Part shown: positions 24,590 through 33,992 of the stretch, piece by piece
How the letters are laid out: each line of letters starts with the position of its first letter
How positions within the stretch are numbered: position 1 is the first letter of the stretch
NCBI RefSeq assembly: GCF_037081775.1
Contig: NZ_JBAMHQ010000002.1
Coordinates: forward strand, 340,259-404,258
DNA from: Haladaptatus sp. ZSTT2
GTDB lineage: Archaea; Halobacteriota; Halobacteria; Halobacteriales; Halococcaceae
Reading direction: 5' to 3'
Length of the DNA: 64,000 nt
Notes under the pieces: model-generated
What the model was told of the DNA's origin: nothing
The model's database searches: none
The model's input: the letters and a program-made list of their open reading frames with translations, nothing else
Translations under genes and position numbers: made by a program

Positions 24590-25345
24590 ATGGAGCGATT
24601 AGCAGACACGACAGCGCTCGTGACCGGCGCGAGCACCGGAATCGGCAAAGGAATTGCGATTGGGTTGGCCGAAGCAGGGGCGACAGTCGCGGTCAACCAT
24701 CCGCCGACGGACAAGGAAGCAGAACGCGCACAGGCGGTCGTAGACGAAATCGAAGCCGCTGGTGGTACGGCAATCGCCCTCTCCGGTGACGTGAGCGATG
24801 AGGAGAGCGTGAAGGCAATGGTCGACACATTTGACGCGGAACTCGGGCAGATGGACGTGCTCGTGAACAACGCGGGCATCGTCCGACAGTCTCGCCTCGC
24901 GGTGATGCCCGTCGAGATGTGGGACGACGTTATGGCCGTTGACCTCCGTGGTGTGTTCCTCGTTACGCGCTTTGTCCTGCCGAAGATGCTTGAGGCCGGC
25001 CACGGCCGCATCATCAACATGGCCTCGCAACTCGGCTTCAAGGGTGCCCCCGAACTCGTCCACTATTCGGCGGCGAAAGGCGGCGTCATCGCCTTCACCC
25101 GAGCACTTGCGAGAGAAGTCGCCCCCGACGTAACGGTGAATGCCATCGCCCCCGGGCCAATCGAGACGGAGTTGCTCTCCGACATTTCAGAGGAGTGGCG
25201 CACGAACAAAGAGGCTGAGTTGCCGATGGGCCGTCTCGGACGGGTCGAAGACGTAGTGCCGACGGCCGTGTTCTTGGCCTCGGACGACAGCAGCTACTAC
25301 ACCGGACAGACGCTCAGTCCGGACGGTGGCGACGCGATGCACTGA
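24590..25345 (+). CDS. Short-chain dehydrogenase/reductase (SDR)
   Basis: 251 residues, classical SDR length. Cofactor-binding TGASTGIGKG (12-21), NNAG, the catalytic Ser region NMASQLGF, YSAAKGG with the catalytic Tyr and Lys, and PGPIETEL. A C-terminal LSPDGGDAMH matches the family end. NAD(P)-dependent alcohol or ketone interconversion; substrate unknown. It precedes the permease gene by 86 bp in the transporter region. Confidence 0.92.
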   Translation: MERLADTTALVTGASTGIGKGIAIGLAEAGATVAVNHPPTDKEAERAQAVVDEIEAAGGTAIALSGDVSDEESVKAMVDTFDAELGQMDVLVNNAGIVRQSRLAVMPVEMWDDVMAVDLRGVFLVTRFVLPKMLEAGHGRIINMASQLGFKGAPELVHYSAAKGGVIAFTRALAREVAPDVTVNAIAPGPIETELLSDISEEWRTNKEAELPMGRLGRVEDVVPTAVFLASDDSSYYTGQTLSPDGGDAMH

Positions 25346-25431
25346 GCCGATTCGCGAACAGTCTTCTTGAGTAGCACGATGCGAGCGGTGTCCTGAGAAT
25401 TTATATAGATGGGGGAGAACTGGTGTGATAG

Positions 25432-26274
25432 ATGTCAACACAAACCGGCCGCTCGGGCGAGCAACGCAATCAGTCGGCCCTTGCTTCGTTCGTCGAACGC
25501 ATCAGTATGAAACACATTCTCGCGGTGTACACCGCGCTCATCGCGCTGTACATCTACCTCCCGATACTGTCTGTCATCGGGTTCTCGTTTAACTCGGGCG
25601 GGTTGACCTTCCCGTTCCTCGAGTTCACGACGAGCTGGTACAGCGAGCTGTTGGAGACCCAGTCGATGGTGTCTGCAGTGTATCGGTCGCTCCAGCTTGC
25701 GATTGTGGTCATGATTATCACCACGGTGCTCGCAACGATGGCGGCGCTTGCCTACCGCTATGACTTCTGGGGCCAGCGTGGCCTGTTGTTCCTGTTCATC
25801 CTCGGCATCATCACGCCGGGCATCACCTACGGGGTGGGTGCGACCCTCTTCCTGAACGAACTGCTCGGCCTCGAAAAGGGCCTCTGGCTCGCGACGCCGG
25901 TTCACGTCGTCTGGACGCTTCCCTTCGCGGTGATTGTCCTACTCGCGGGGTTCCCGCCGAATCTCGCGGAGAACGAAGAAGCCGCTCGTGTCATGGGTGC
26001 GGACAACATCACCGTGTTCCGCGAAATCATCCTCCCACAGATTGCCCCGACCGTCCTCGGCGCGGCCGTGTTCGCGTTCACCCTCTCGTACAACGAGGCA
26101 ACGCGCAGCCTCCTGCTCCTCGGCGGCAGCAACACGATGCCGCTCGAAGTGTTCTCGGTCGCATCCGCAACCCGCGCAACCCCGGTGTTGTTCGCCCTCG
26201 GAAGCGTGACGACGATTGCCTCGACCATCTTGCTCGCGTTCGCTGGCTTCCTCGTCTTCTCTGCGCGCAATTAA
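25432..26274 (+). CDS. ABC transporter permease (PotC-type)
   Basis: 280 residues, six hydrophobic segments, the first at about 30-50. The cytoplasmic EAA loop ENEEAARVMGADNITVF followed by ILPQIAP is the site that docks the ATPase. It matches PotC-class permeases of polyamine/iron importers. A TATA-like ATTTATATAG lies about 30 nt upstream, so it has its own promoter. Its partner permease is at 29148 and the ATPases at 19148-21489. Confidence 0.93.
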   Translation: MSTQTGRSGEQRNQSALASFVERISMKHILAVYTALIALYIYLPILSVIGFSFNSGGLTFPFLEFTTSWYSELLETQSMVSAVYRSLQLAIVVMIITTVLATMAALAYRYDFWGQRGLLFLFILGIITPGITYGVGATLFLNELLGLEKGLWLATPVHVVWTLPFAVIVLLAGFPPNLAENEEAARVMGADNITVFREIILPQIAPTVLGAAVFAFTLSYNEATRSLLLLGGSNTMPLEVFSVASATRATPVLFALGSVTTIASTILLAFAGFLVFSARN

Positions 26275-26292
26275 CAAAAAATTCGAGTTTTT
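26275..26292. terminator. Bidirectional A/T-tract terminator region
   Basis: The convergent 24-bp gap between the PotC-type permease and the DUF3830 gene holds an A6 run and a T5 run facing each other (AAAAATTC..GTTTTT arrangement), giving T tracts on both strands. Confidence 0.45.
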
Positions 26293-26298
26293 CCGCGT

Positions 26299-26715
26299 TT
26301 ACCGTTCGCGAATCGTTATTGGCTGTGACCCATCTTCCAGAAGCGACACTTCGAGCGACGCAAGCTCCTCGCGAGTCGCGTCGAGAATGGCGACGTGATT
26401 ACCCGCGAGTTCACCGGCCGGACTCTTGAAGCACGTTGGGCCACAGGGTATCAGAATCTCTTGGTCGTTCTTGTAGCCCGGATACAACAGCACGTCACCA
26501 CGAGAAGGGTAGACAGTATGGTTCTCTCGCGGTAAGTCAGGCAGGTCGACTTCGTCGATGTTCACCCAGCCCGCAAAACCGCTCCAGCGGACGTGTTGTA
26601 TCTCAGAGTCAAGTGGCAGGAACTCACGCATGGCCGCGATGGATTCGGGTGCTTCATCTTCTAACAGGGTCGCGGTGAACGTCTGGTCGCCAAGGATAAA
26701 TTCGAGTTCGCCCAT
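26299..26715 (-). CDS. DUF3830 family protein (cyclophilin-like fold)
   Basis: 138 residues from ATG at 26715, with GAGGTGA six bases upstream; a start nine codons earlier overlaps the SDR gene. Conserved-looking segments include FLPLDSEIQHVRWSGFAGWVN (split here as FLPLDSEIQ and VRWSGFAGW), the turn PSRGDVLLYPG and the end HVAILD. This matches DUF3830, a small beta-barrel related to cyclophilin-like TM1367 proteins that recurs beside hydantoinase and amide-catabolic genes. The molecular role is unknown. It is cotranscribed with the upstream SDR (4-bp gap). Confidence 0.82.
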   Translation of the reverse strand: MGELEFILGDQTFTATLLEDEAPESIAAMREFLPLDSEIQHVRWSGFAGWVNIDEVDLPDLPRENHTVYPSRGDVLLYPGYKNDQEILIPCGPTCFKSPAGELAGNHVAILDATREELASLEVSLLEDGSQPITIRER

Positions 26716-26719
26716 CGAA

Positions 26720-27487
26720 TCACCTCGCCGTCCAGCCGCCATCGACGCTCAGGACGGTGCCGGTCACGAAGTCGCTCTCGTCGCTTGCGAGAAACAGCGC
26801 GGCGTTCGCCACGTCTTCCGGTTCGCCAAAGCGCGGCCACGGCGTGGCCGCCTGCCAGTCTGCGAGCAACTCTGGGTCTGTCTCACGCCACTCGGCGTTC
26901 TGGGCAGTTTTGATGATACCGGGTGCGAGCGCGTTTACGTTGATTTCGTCTGCGGCGTAATCGAGCGCCATCTGGCGGGTGAGGTTCGACACCGCGCCTT
27001 TCGAGGCGCAGTAGGCCCCACTGCCTTTCCCACCGACCAACCCGTAGATCGAAGAGAGATTGATGATTTTCGCGTGTTCCGAGCGTTCGAGTTCGGGGAG
27101 GGCGGCTTTACAGCACAGAAACAGCCCTCTGAGGTTCACGTCCATGATTTGGTCCCATTCTTCGAGCGGCGTTTCACCCACCGCGTACTGGTAGTAGATA
27201 CCCGCGTTGTTGACGAGAATGTCGAGGCCGCCGAACTCACTGACAGCCGCTTCGACTGCCTTCTCGACTGATTCGGGAGTCGTCACGTCCGTTTCCACAT
27301 AGGTGTAGGTCGCATCGAGTTCATCTAGTTTGTCGAACACCGAGCGTTCGTCTTCGAGTTTTGGCTCTTTGCGAACGTCAGCGAGTACAACCTTCGCGCC
27401 TTCTCTGCCGAAGGTGGTTGCGATTGCATTGCCGATACCTGAGCTTGCCCCAGTGACGAGTGCGACTCGGTCTTGTAGCCGTGTCAT
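26720..27487 (-). CDS. Short-chain dehydrogenase/reductase (SDR)
   Basis: 255 residues. TGASSGIGNA (13-22), NNAGIYY, SSIYGL with the catalytic Ser, YCASKGA with Tyr and Lys, and PGIIKTA are classical SDR motifs; the C-terminal LSVDGGWTAR is also typical. First gene of a two-gene operon with the DUF3830 gene, divergent from the solute-binding protein gene at 27684. Substrate unknown; probably a secondary alcohol in the imported compound's pathway. Confidence 0.92.
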   Translation of the reverse strand: MTRLQDRVALVTGASSGIGNAIATTFGREGAKVVLADVRKEPKLEDERSVFDKLDELDATYTYVETDVTTPESVEKAVEAAVSEFGGLDILVNNAGIYYQYAVGETPLEEWDQIMDVNLRGLFLCCKAALPELERSEHAKIINLSSIYGLVGGKGSGAYCASKGAVSNLTRQMALDYAADEINVNALAPGIIKTAQNAEWRETDPELLADWQAATPWPRFGEPEDVANAALFLASDESDFVTGTVLSVDGGWTAR

Positions 27488-27683
27488 ACGAAACCATTCA
27501 TCTAGGGTCGAATAGAGTTATCGGCGCGACGTGGAGTCCGGATGATTGTCGCCAGTTGCAACCAAAAAAATGTAGCAAATTTCCCGATTTTTCAACTTTC
27601 AGTAGCTGGTGAATGTTTGGTACAGCATGTAATTCATGGATATATGTAAATCTATAAGTAGTCTGACTCACCTCTTTCACACA

Positions 27684-29078
27684 ATGCCAAATGGTATCAA
27701 TAGGCGCAACTTCATGGTTCGCGCTGGCGCAGTCTCGGGAGCACTCGCATTAGCTGGGTGTACCGGAGGCGGAGGAGACGGCGATGGTAACGGCGGCGGC
27801 GACGGAAACGGCGGCGGTGGCGGTTCCACCGACGACGGCTCTCGCCCGATTAAATGGATGGGGCCGGCCTGGGCAGTCCGGGACGGCCAAGCGGAAAAAT
27901 ACAAGGAGATCACTGGAACCGATATCGAGACAACGACGGCGGACATTCCAACGACACAGCAGAAACTACTGAGCGGTGACCGGGCGAACTTCGACGCCTT
28001 TTCGATTGACTCCTCCGGTGCAGGAGCACTCACGAAAGACAACGACGCGAGTCTGTCCGTTCCGAAAGACGCGCTCGATAAGTGGGACGAAGAGAAGATT
28101 ACTGAACTGTTCACCAACCCCGGCGAGCGTGTGAGTTACCTCGGCGCACAGACCGACACGATGCTCGATGAGCTGTGGGCAGACGATGAAAAGACCGAGC
28201 TTCGGTTCCCACCACACGTCTACAACTTCGACGCCATTGGCCTCAACCCGAAACTGGTCGATGAGAGTTCGATTACGAAGTGGAGTGCGTTATTCGACGA
28301 ACAGTACAAGGGGAAGGTTGCGATGGGCGCAACCTCAGCAATCAGCATCCCTGAAGCGCTGATGCACCTCATGGACAACAACATGATTGAGGGTGAAGTT
28401 GGCGACTTAAACGACCCGTCCGAAGACCAACTCGACGCAGCAGTTGACTTCCTCATCAAGCAAAAACAGGGCGGCCAGTTCCGCTCGACGTGGGTTGCCT
28501 ACGGCAACTCCGTGAACCTGATGTCCAGTGAAGAGGCCGTCATCGGTGACATCTGGCAACCCGCCTGTCTCGACGTTCGCCGTGCCGGGACGCCGTGTAC
28601 CTACGCGACGATGGAAGACGGTATCCAGGGCTACCGCTACTGGTTCGGCGGCATTGCCCCGCTCAACCCCGGCGCAAAAGACCGGAACAACGTCGACGAA
28701 GTGCACCAACTCATCAACGACGTGCACTACGGCGCATGGTTCCCCGGCTTCATTCAGGGCTGGGGCTACTCGGTGCCACACTACCCGAACAAGGAACTCG
28801 TCCGCGACGGCGAAGACGATTCCGGACAGGGAATGGGTCCCGAGTACTACGACTGGGCGTACGAAGGAAAGGCGACCTACGAGTCCGTGGACGAACCCGG
28901 CCTGTTCGACCCACAGAAGTACGAATGGTCGATGGAAGAAGGCTCGCCAGCCTCCGATGGACAGGTCCGCAACAGTGGCCCGGTCGAAGAGCGGATCGAC
29001 CGCATTGGCTTCTTCCAGATCTGGCCAAGCAACGCAGACTACATGCTCGAACGCTGGAAAGAGTTCACGAGCGCGTAA
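27684..29078 (+). CDS. ABC importer solute-binding lipoprotein (PotD-type)
   Basis: 464 residues from ATG at 27684. A Tat lipoprotein signal is visible: twin arginine at 7-8 (NRRNFMV), a hydrophobic stretch, and lipobox LAGC with C26, followed by a glycine-rich linker of about 25 residues usual in haloarchaea. The mature part matches spermidine/putrescine-type extracytoplasmic binding proteins (GLNPKLVDES, STWVAYGNSVNLMSSEEA, WQPACLDVR). A longer frame from 27636 would mask the signal. Substrate inferred as a nitrogenous organic compound from its neighbours. Confidence 0.93.
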   Translation: MPNGINRRNFMVRAGAVSGALALAGCTGGGGDGDGNGGGDGNGGGGGSTDDGSRPIKWMGPAWAVRDGQAEKYKEITGTDIETTTADIPTTQQKLLSGDRANFDAFSIDSSGAGALTKDNDASLSVPKDALDKWDEEKITELFTNPGERVSYLGAQTDTMLDELWADDEKTELRFPPHVYNFDAIGLNPKLVDESSITKWSALFDEQYKGKVAMGATSAISIPEALMHLMDNNMIEGEVGDLNDPSEDQLDAAVDFLIKQKQGGQFRSTWVAYGNSVNLMSSEEAVIGDIWQPACLDVRRAGTPCTYATMEDGIQGYRYWFGGIAPLNPGAKDRNNVDEVHQLINDVHYGAWFPGFIQGWGYSVPHYPNKELVRDGEDDSGQGMGPEYYDWAYEGKATYESVDEPGLFDPQKYEWSMEEGSPASDGQVRNSGPVEERIDRIGFFQIWPSNADYMLERWKEFTSA

Positions 29079-29095
29079 ACGCAAAACACCCGAAA

Positions 29096-29101
29096 TTTTT
29101 T
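29096..29101 (+). terminator. T6 tract after the solute-binding protein gene
   Basis: Six T residues 18 nt after the stop, before the permease gene. Partial termination here would give more binding protein than permease, common in ABC importer operons. Confidence 0.35.
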
Positions 29102-29147
29102 AGCACCAACCGAAACCTACATTCATGCGAAGCGTTATCAACATACA

Positions 29148-30059
29148 ATGAGTTCGGAAACGACAGACCAAGTTGTCAAGCAAAAGCAAAGCCTCCCAGA
29201 GAGAATTCGTCGGAACGGCATTGGCGAAGTCCAACTGCTGGTCGGCCCGACAATCCTCTGGTTTACGCTGTTCTTGCTCGCCCCACTCGTCGTCATTCTC
29301 TACTACAGCTTCCTCACCTATTCGAGTTTCAGCGTGGAACACACGTTCACGCTCGCGGCGTGGGAAGCCGTGTTCCAGCCAACGATTTACAGCGTGTTCG
29401 CGAGTTCGCTCGTGATTGGGATCCTCGTGACGGCGCTCACGCTCATCGTCGGCTACCCGCTTGCCTACTACATGCGGTTCTACATGAGCCAGAACGGCGG
29501 TATCCTACTGCTGTTGTTCCTCGTGATTCCGTTCTGGACCTCCGCGGTCATCCGCACGATTGGCTGGTACCCGATTCTGGGTCGCACGGGCGTCGTGAAC
29601 AAGCTCCTCGTCTCGTGGGGCCTCATCGACGCTCCGCTCGGCTTCCTGCTGTTCTCGCCGTTCTCACAAACGGCGGGTTACGTCGCAGCGTTCGTCGTGT
29701 TCATGGCCTCCCCAATCTACATCTCGCTCGCGCAGATTGACGAAGACCTCCTCGACGCCTCGGAGACGCTCCGTGGCAACCCGCTCGACACGTTCCGGCA
29801 CATCACCCTCCCACTGAGCATGCCCGGTGTAATCATCGGCGTCATCTTCGTGTTCGTCCTCTCCATCGGTGACTTCACCGTGCCCCAGTTCCTCTCGGGC
29901 GGGACGGGCACCATCACGACGCTCATCTACCTCTCGGTGAACAACGGGCTCAACTACCCGGACGCAGCGGCGCTCTCAATCACGCTGTTGCTCATCATCT
30001 TCTCCATCGTCTACCTGCTAACGCGCTACGTGGACATCACGGACATCGCGCAGAACTAA
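29148..30059 (+). CDS. ABC transporter permease (PotB-type)
   Basis: 303 residues with six hydrophobic segments (first at about 32-55). The EAA loop region LLDASETLRGNPLDTF then ITLPLSMPG identifies the ATPase-docking site. It belongs to the PotB/HisM-type family and is the partner of the permease at 25432. It is 69 bp after the binding-protein gene and convergent with the second hyuA gene. Confidence 0.93.
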   Translation: MSSETTDQVVKQKQSLPERIRRNGIGEVQLLVGPTILWFTLFLLAPLVVILYYSFLTYSSFSVEHTFTLAAWEAVFQPTIYSVFASSLVIGILVTALTLIVGYPLAYYMRFYMSQNGGILLLLFLVIPFWTSAVIRTIGWYPILGRTGVVNKLLVSWGLIDAPLGFLLFSPFSQTAGYVAAFVVFMASPIYISLAQIDEDLLDASETLRGNPLDTFRHITLPLSMPGVIIGVIFVFVLSIGDFTVPQFLSGGTGTITTLIYLSVNNGLNYPDAAALSITLLLIIFSIVYLLTRYVDITDIAQN

Positions 30060-30066
30060 TCTCGCC

Positions 30067-30090
30067 TTCTTTTTCGCAGTCGCAAAAAAA
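30067..30090. terminator. Bidirectional terminator between PotB permease and hyuA2
   Basis: In the 44-bp convergent gap a T-rich run (TTCTTTTTCG) serves the plus strand and an A7 run (T7 on the minus strand) serves the other gene. Confidence 0.45.
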
Positions 30091-30103
30091 TGCCGAGCGC
30101 AGC

Positions 30104-32167
30104 TTATTCGGCTTTCGTGAGTTCGTACACGCCAGCGGCGTCTAAGCGTGCCGTCCACTCTGGGTTGACCACGATGGTCGTCGTTGGCTCTTCGATGATG
30201 GCCGGACCGGAGAGCGTGCCATCGACGGGGATTACCTCGCCGTCGTAGACGGGCACTGGCGCGGCGTCGGTCTCGCCTTCGAAGATGGCGTCGCGCGTCG
30301 CGACCTGTGCGTCTTCGAGCGGCGTTCCCTCGGGGATGTCGCCCGTGATGTCCGGCGGCGTGATGTGCCCGTGGGCGATGGACTCGATGTTGATGAGGTC
30401 GACCGGCGTCTCCGGCTCTGCGTAGGTGTACAGCTCCTCGTGGCGACGGTCGAAGGCGTCTCTGAGCGAGGCGAGCCACTCGTCTGTAATCTGTTCGGCT
30501 GGCATCGACACCTCACACTCTTTGATTTGGTTCTGATAGCGCATCTCGAAGACACGCTCCAGACGAATGTCGTCATCGTCAATGCCCTCAGACTGGAGCT
30601 GTGCGGTTGCGTCTGCTTCGAGTTGCGTAAACTGTGCTTCGAGGTTGGCTGGGTCGATGTCACCGATGGCCGAGGGGTAGGACGCGAGGTGGTTGTGCCG
30701 GTAGTTTGAGACGACCTCACCGTAGGCACAGAGCACGCTCGCCGTCTTCGGGACGAGCACGCGCTTGATGCCGAGTTCGTCTGCGAGTCCGGTCGCGTGG
30801 GCGGGGCCTGCGCCGCCGCCACACACCATCGTGAAGTCCCGTGGGTCGTGGCCCTTCTCGATGCTCACCTGCCGGATGCCCGCGACCATGCGCTTGTTGA
30901 CGATTTCGAGGATGCCCGCGGCGGCCGTTTCCACGTCTAACTGCGAATCATCTGCGATGTGGTCTGCGATGGCCTTCCGAGAGGCGTCGGCGTCGATCTG
31001 CATTCGCCCGCCGAGCAATTCGGTTTGGTTGAGATAGCCAAGGACGACGAGCGCGTCGGTGACGGCGGGCTTCGTGCCACCCCGGTCGTAACACGCCGGG
31101 CCGGGTTCTGCGCCCGCACTCTCCGGACCGACTTCAAGGACGCCGCGATTCAGCGCCGCAATCGAGCCGCCGCCCGCACCGATAGTCTCGACTTGGAGCA
31201 TCGGGAGCCCCATCCGATAGCGCATGAGGTCGAAGTCCTTGCGAATCTCCGTCGCGCCGTCTTTGGTCAGGCTCACGTCGAAACTCGTCCCCCCCATGTC
31301 GATGGTGATGACGTCAGAGGAGCCAAACTGCTTGCCGAGGTGAAGCCCCGCCGCAGGCCCGCCCGCTGGCCCGGAGTTGATGGCGTAGGCCGGACGCTCG
31401 CGGAGCAGTTCGCTGCTCGCGATGCCGCCGTTCGCCTGGATGTAGCGAATCTGGCCGGTGAAGCCGTGGTCCTCAAGGTACTCGTCGACGCGTGCGACAT
31501 ACTGGTCGAGCGTTGGCTTCACGTAGGCGTTCACGACGGTCGTACTCGTTCGGGTGTACTCTCTGATTTGCGGGAGGACATCCACTGAAAGCGAGGTGTA
31601 CACGTCGGGGAGTTCCTCTGCGAGAATCTCGCGCACCCGCTCTTCGTGAGCGGGGTTTTCGAACGACCAGACGAGCGAGACGGCGACGGCGTCTACGTCT
31701 TCCTCGCGGAAGTGTTCGATTGCCGCGTACACGTCGTCTTCGTTCAGCGGTTCGTGTTCCTCGCCGCCAGAGAGCATGCGCCCGCGGACGGGCATCCGGA
31801 GATGGCGTGGGACGAGCATTTCGGCCATCGGGTAGGCCGTGTCGTAGCGGTGGCCGTCCTCTTTGTGGCCGAGGCGGATTTCGAGCGAATCCTCGTGGCC
31901 CGCCGTACAGATGAGGCCGGTTTTCGCGCCGGTGTGCTCGATGAGCGCGTTGGTCGCAACGGTCGTCCCGTGGATGATGATGTTGATAGATTCGAGCAGC
32001 CCCGACACGTCGGTGTCGAGGTCGTCTGCAATCAGTTCGATGCCGTCCATCACCGCGCGCGAGGGGTCGTCGGGCGTCGAGGGCGTCTTGTAGACGTTCA
32101 GCGTGCCGTCGCCCGCGAGGACGAAGTCCGTGAACGTCCCGCCGCTGTCGATACCGAGTCGGTACAT
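30104..32167 (-). CDS. hyuA: Hydantoinase A / oxoprolinase family protein (second pair)
   Basis: 687 residues. ATP-fold motifs: GIDSGGTFTDFVL (5-17), HGTTVATNALIEHTGAKTG, IQANGGIAS, DMGGTSFDVSL, GAGGGSIAALNRG, CGGGAGPAHATGLADEL. It partners the hyuB gene upstream on the same strand, whose stop it overlaps by one base (TGATG). Role as for the first pair: ATP-dependent opening of a hydantoin- or lactam-type ring. The racemase gene lying upstream points to chiral hydantoin or amino-acid-derived substrates for this pair. Confidence 0.93.
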   Translation of the reverse strand: MYRLGIDSGGTFTDFVLAGDGTLNVYKTPSTPDDPSRAVMDGIELIADDLDTDVSGLLESINIIIHGTTVATNALIEHTGAKTGLICTAGHEDSLEIRLGHKEDGHRYDTAYPMAEMLVPRHLRMPVRGRMLSGGEEHEPLNEDDVYAAIEHFREEDVDAVAVSLVWSFENPAHEERVREILAEELPDVYTSLSVDVLPQIREYTRTSTTVVNAYVKPTLDQYVARVDEYLEDHGFTGQIRYIQANGGIASSELLRERPAYAINSGPAGGPAAGLHLGKQFGSSDVITIDMGGTSFDVSLTKDGATEIRKDFDLMRYRMGLPMLQVETIGAGGGSIAALNRGVLEVGPESAGAEPGPACYDRGGTKPAVTDALVVLGYLNQTELLGGRMQIDADASRKAIADHIADDSQLDVETAAAGILEIVNKRMVAGIRQVSIEKGHDPRDFTMVCGGGAGPAHATGLADELGIKRVLVPKTASVLCAYGEVVSNYRHNHLASYPSAIGDIDPANLEAQFTQLEADATAQLQSEGIDDDDIRLERVFEMRYQNQIKECEVSMPAEQITDEWLASLRDAFDRRHEELYTYAEPETPVDLINIESIAHGHITPPDITGDIPEGTPLEDAQVATRDAIFEGETDAAPVPVYDGEVIPVDGTLSGPAIIEEPTTTIVVNPEWTARLDAAGVYELTKAE

Positions 32168-33927
32168 CAGTTCTCACCCTCCGCGCTCGCGCGCAGCGTT
32201 GCTGTCTTTTCCATATCAATCGTCCCGTCGTCGTTCACCGCGACGCCGTACTCTTCGGTCGCACCGAGTGGCGTGACAATCCCGTTTCGCAGGTCTTCTT
32301 CCACCATCTCGACTGGACGGGTCTTCGGGTCGCCCACACCCCCGCCGCCGGGGTTGTAGTTGATTGCACGCTCGCCCGGGGAAACTTCGATGATGGTGTT
32401 CTCACGATACTCGTCTACGTCGCCGTCGGCGTGCAGATGCTCAACCCGCCCGAGTTTCGGCTCGGTGAGCGTGTTGTAGGAACCGAGTGCGTTCGGCGTC
32501 TCGTTTTTCCGCCCCTCGCCCCACATGATGACCTGCATCTCGTGGTCGCGGGGTTCGACCTCCCAGATGGTGCCACAGCCGCCGCGGTGGTGGCCCGCAC
32601 CGCCACTGTCCGGTCGAAGCGCGTATTGGTGGAGGATGAACGGGTACATGTGCTCCATAATCTCGACGTCACCGCTCGACAGCGCGCCGAAACAACAGAG
32701 CGGCCCGCGCGAGTGCCAGCCGTCGTCGTCGTTCGATGCGCCCGCACCGCTGATAATCGACGCGAGCACCATCGTCGTGTACGGTTTTCCGCTGTCGGGT
32801 TTCGTGCCCGCAATGTTCACGCCGCTCGTGTGACCCCACGAAGCAACTGCTCGGTCAGGAACCGCATGTTCGAGCGCGGTACGGACGGCGTCGGTGATGG
32901 TCTCACTCGGCGTCGTCGTACAGTTGACGTGCGGGGCCGGTGACTGCGCGTTCGTCATCGTACCCGGTTCGCCCACGTCCGCGGTGATGGGTCGGTAGAG
33001 CCCCTCGTTGTACGGTGGGTCGAGTTGCATGAACATCATGAATCCGAGGTAGATGCCGCTGACCGAGTTCGCCTCATACGAGTTGATGTAGTATGGTAGC
33101 TGTGGTGGCGATTCGAGTTCGACGTGGGCTTCGTCGCCGTCGATGGTGACGTGCGCCGTGATGTCTATTTCGCCAAGACCGTGGCCCGAGTCTTCGAGCG
33201 GCACCGTCCCGGTGTAGGTGCCGTCAGGAATCGTCATCATCTCTTCGCGCATCTGTTCTTCGGCGCGGTCGAGTAGCTGGTCGAAGCAGGCGTTTACGGT
33301 GTCTGCGCCGTAGCGCTCGACGAGTTGGACGAGGTGGCGTTCACCGATTTGCACCGCACCGAGTTGGGCGTTCAGGTCGCCCTTCCAGTCTTCTGACGAC
33401 CGCACGTTTGCAAGCAGTAAGTCGCGCACGTCAGTTCTGAGTTCGCCACCGTCCCAAAGCTTGATGGGCGGAATCCGGAGGCCTTCTGCGTAAATTTCGG
33501 TCGCCTCGGGATTGTAGCCACTCGGAACTGGCCCGCCGATGTCCGTGACGTGGCCCTTCGAGACGGTCCAGTACATGAGTTCGTCGTCTACGAACACCGG
33601 CTTGTACATACAGCAGTCGAGGATGTGACTCCCCTTGTACGCCGGGTCATTGTGGTACATCACGTCGCCGGGTTTCACGTCGTCTTTGAAGCGCTCGATT
33701 ATCGCCTTCGTCGCGGGCATCAGACTGCCGAGGTGAATCGGGATGTCTTGACCCTGAATGAGCATTTGGCCCTCCGCGTCGAACAGCGCATTCGAGTAGT
33801 CGCGGGCGATGTTGAGCACGCTCGACCGGGCGGTGTGCATCATCGTCGTTGTCATTTCCCGCTGGGCCGTCTCCAGTGCGCCCTGGACGACCGAGAGGGT
33901 AATGGGATCGATCTCTCTTTGTATCAC
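32167..33927 (-). CDS. hyuB: Hydantoinase B / oxoprolinase family protein (second pair)
   Basis: 586 residues from a GTG start at 33927; the TATA-like TATTTAG lies 27 nt upstream, so a leaderless GTG is likely. Conserved HyuB segments: REIDPITLSVVQGAL at the start, GDVMYHNDPAYKGSH with the normal NDP motif, and the C-terminal NYNPGGGGVGDPKTRP. In contrast to the first pair, hyuB precedes hyuA here. First gene of this operon, 65 bp after the racemase gene on the opposite side of its own promoter. Confidence 0.93.
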   Translation of the reverse strand: MIQREIDPITLSVVQGALETAQREMTTTMMHTARSSVLNIARDYSNALFDAEGQMLIQGQDIPIHLGSLMPATKAIIERFKDDVKPGDVMYHNDPAYKGSHILDCCMYKPVFVDDELMYWTVSKGHVTDIGGPVPSGYNPEATEIYAEGLRIPPIKLWDGGELRTDVRDLLLANVRSSEDWKGDLNAQLGAVQIGERHLVQLVERYGADTVNACFDQLLDRAEEQMREEMMTIPDGTYTGTVPLEDSGHGLGEIDITAHVTIDGDEAHVELESPPQLPYYINSYEANSVSGIYLGFMMFMQLDPPYNEGLYRPITADVGEPGTMTNAQSPAPHVNCTTTPSETITDAVRTALEHAVPDRAVASWGHTSGVNIAGTKPDSGKPYTTMVLASIISGAGASNDDDGWHSRGPLCCFGALSSGDVEIMEHMYPFILHQYALRPDSGGAGHHRGGCGTIWEVEPRDHEMQVIMWGEGRKNETPNALGSYNTLTEPKLGRVEHLHADGDVDEYRENTIIEVSPGERAINYNPGGGGVGDPKTRPVEMVEEDLRNGIVTPLGATEEYGVAVNDDGTIDMEKTATLRASAEGEN

Positions 33928-33992
33928 AGTTAATGACTCGCATACTCCTAAATAGGTTTAGCGGCGCACGCGACCCAAAAGCAGTGTATCGA

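Noticed and set aside
24508..25041. N-terminal extension of the isochorismatase-family frame (178 codons)
   Set aside because: It lies antisense to the SDR gene and crosses the promoter; the family domain begins just after 24507.
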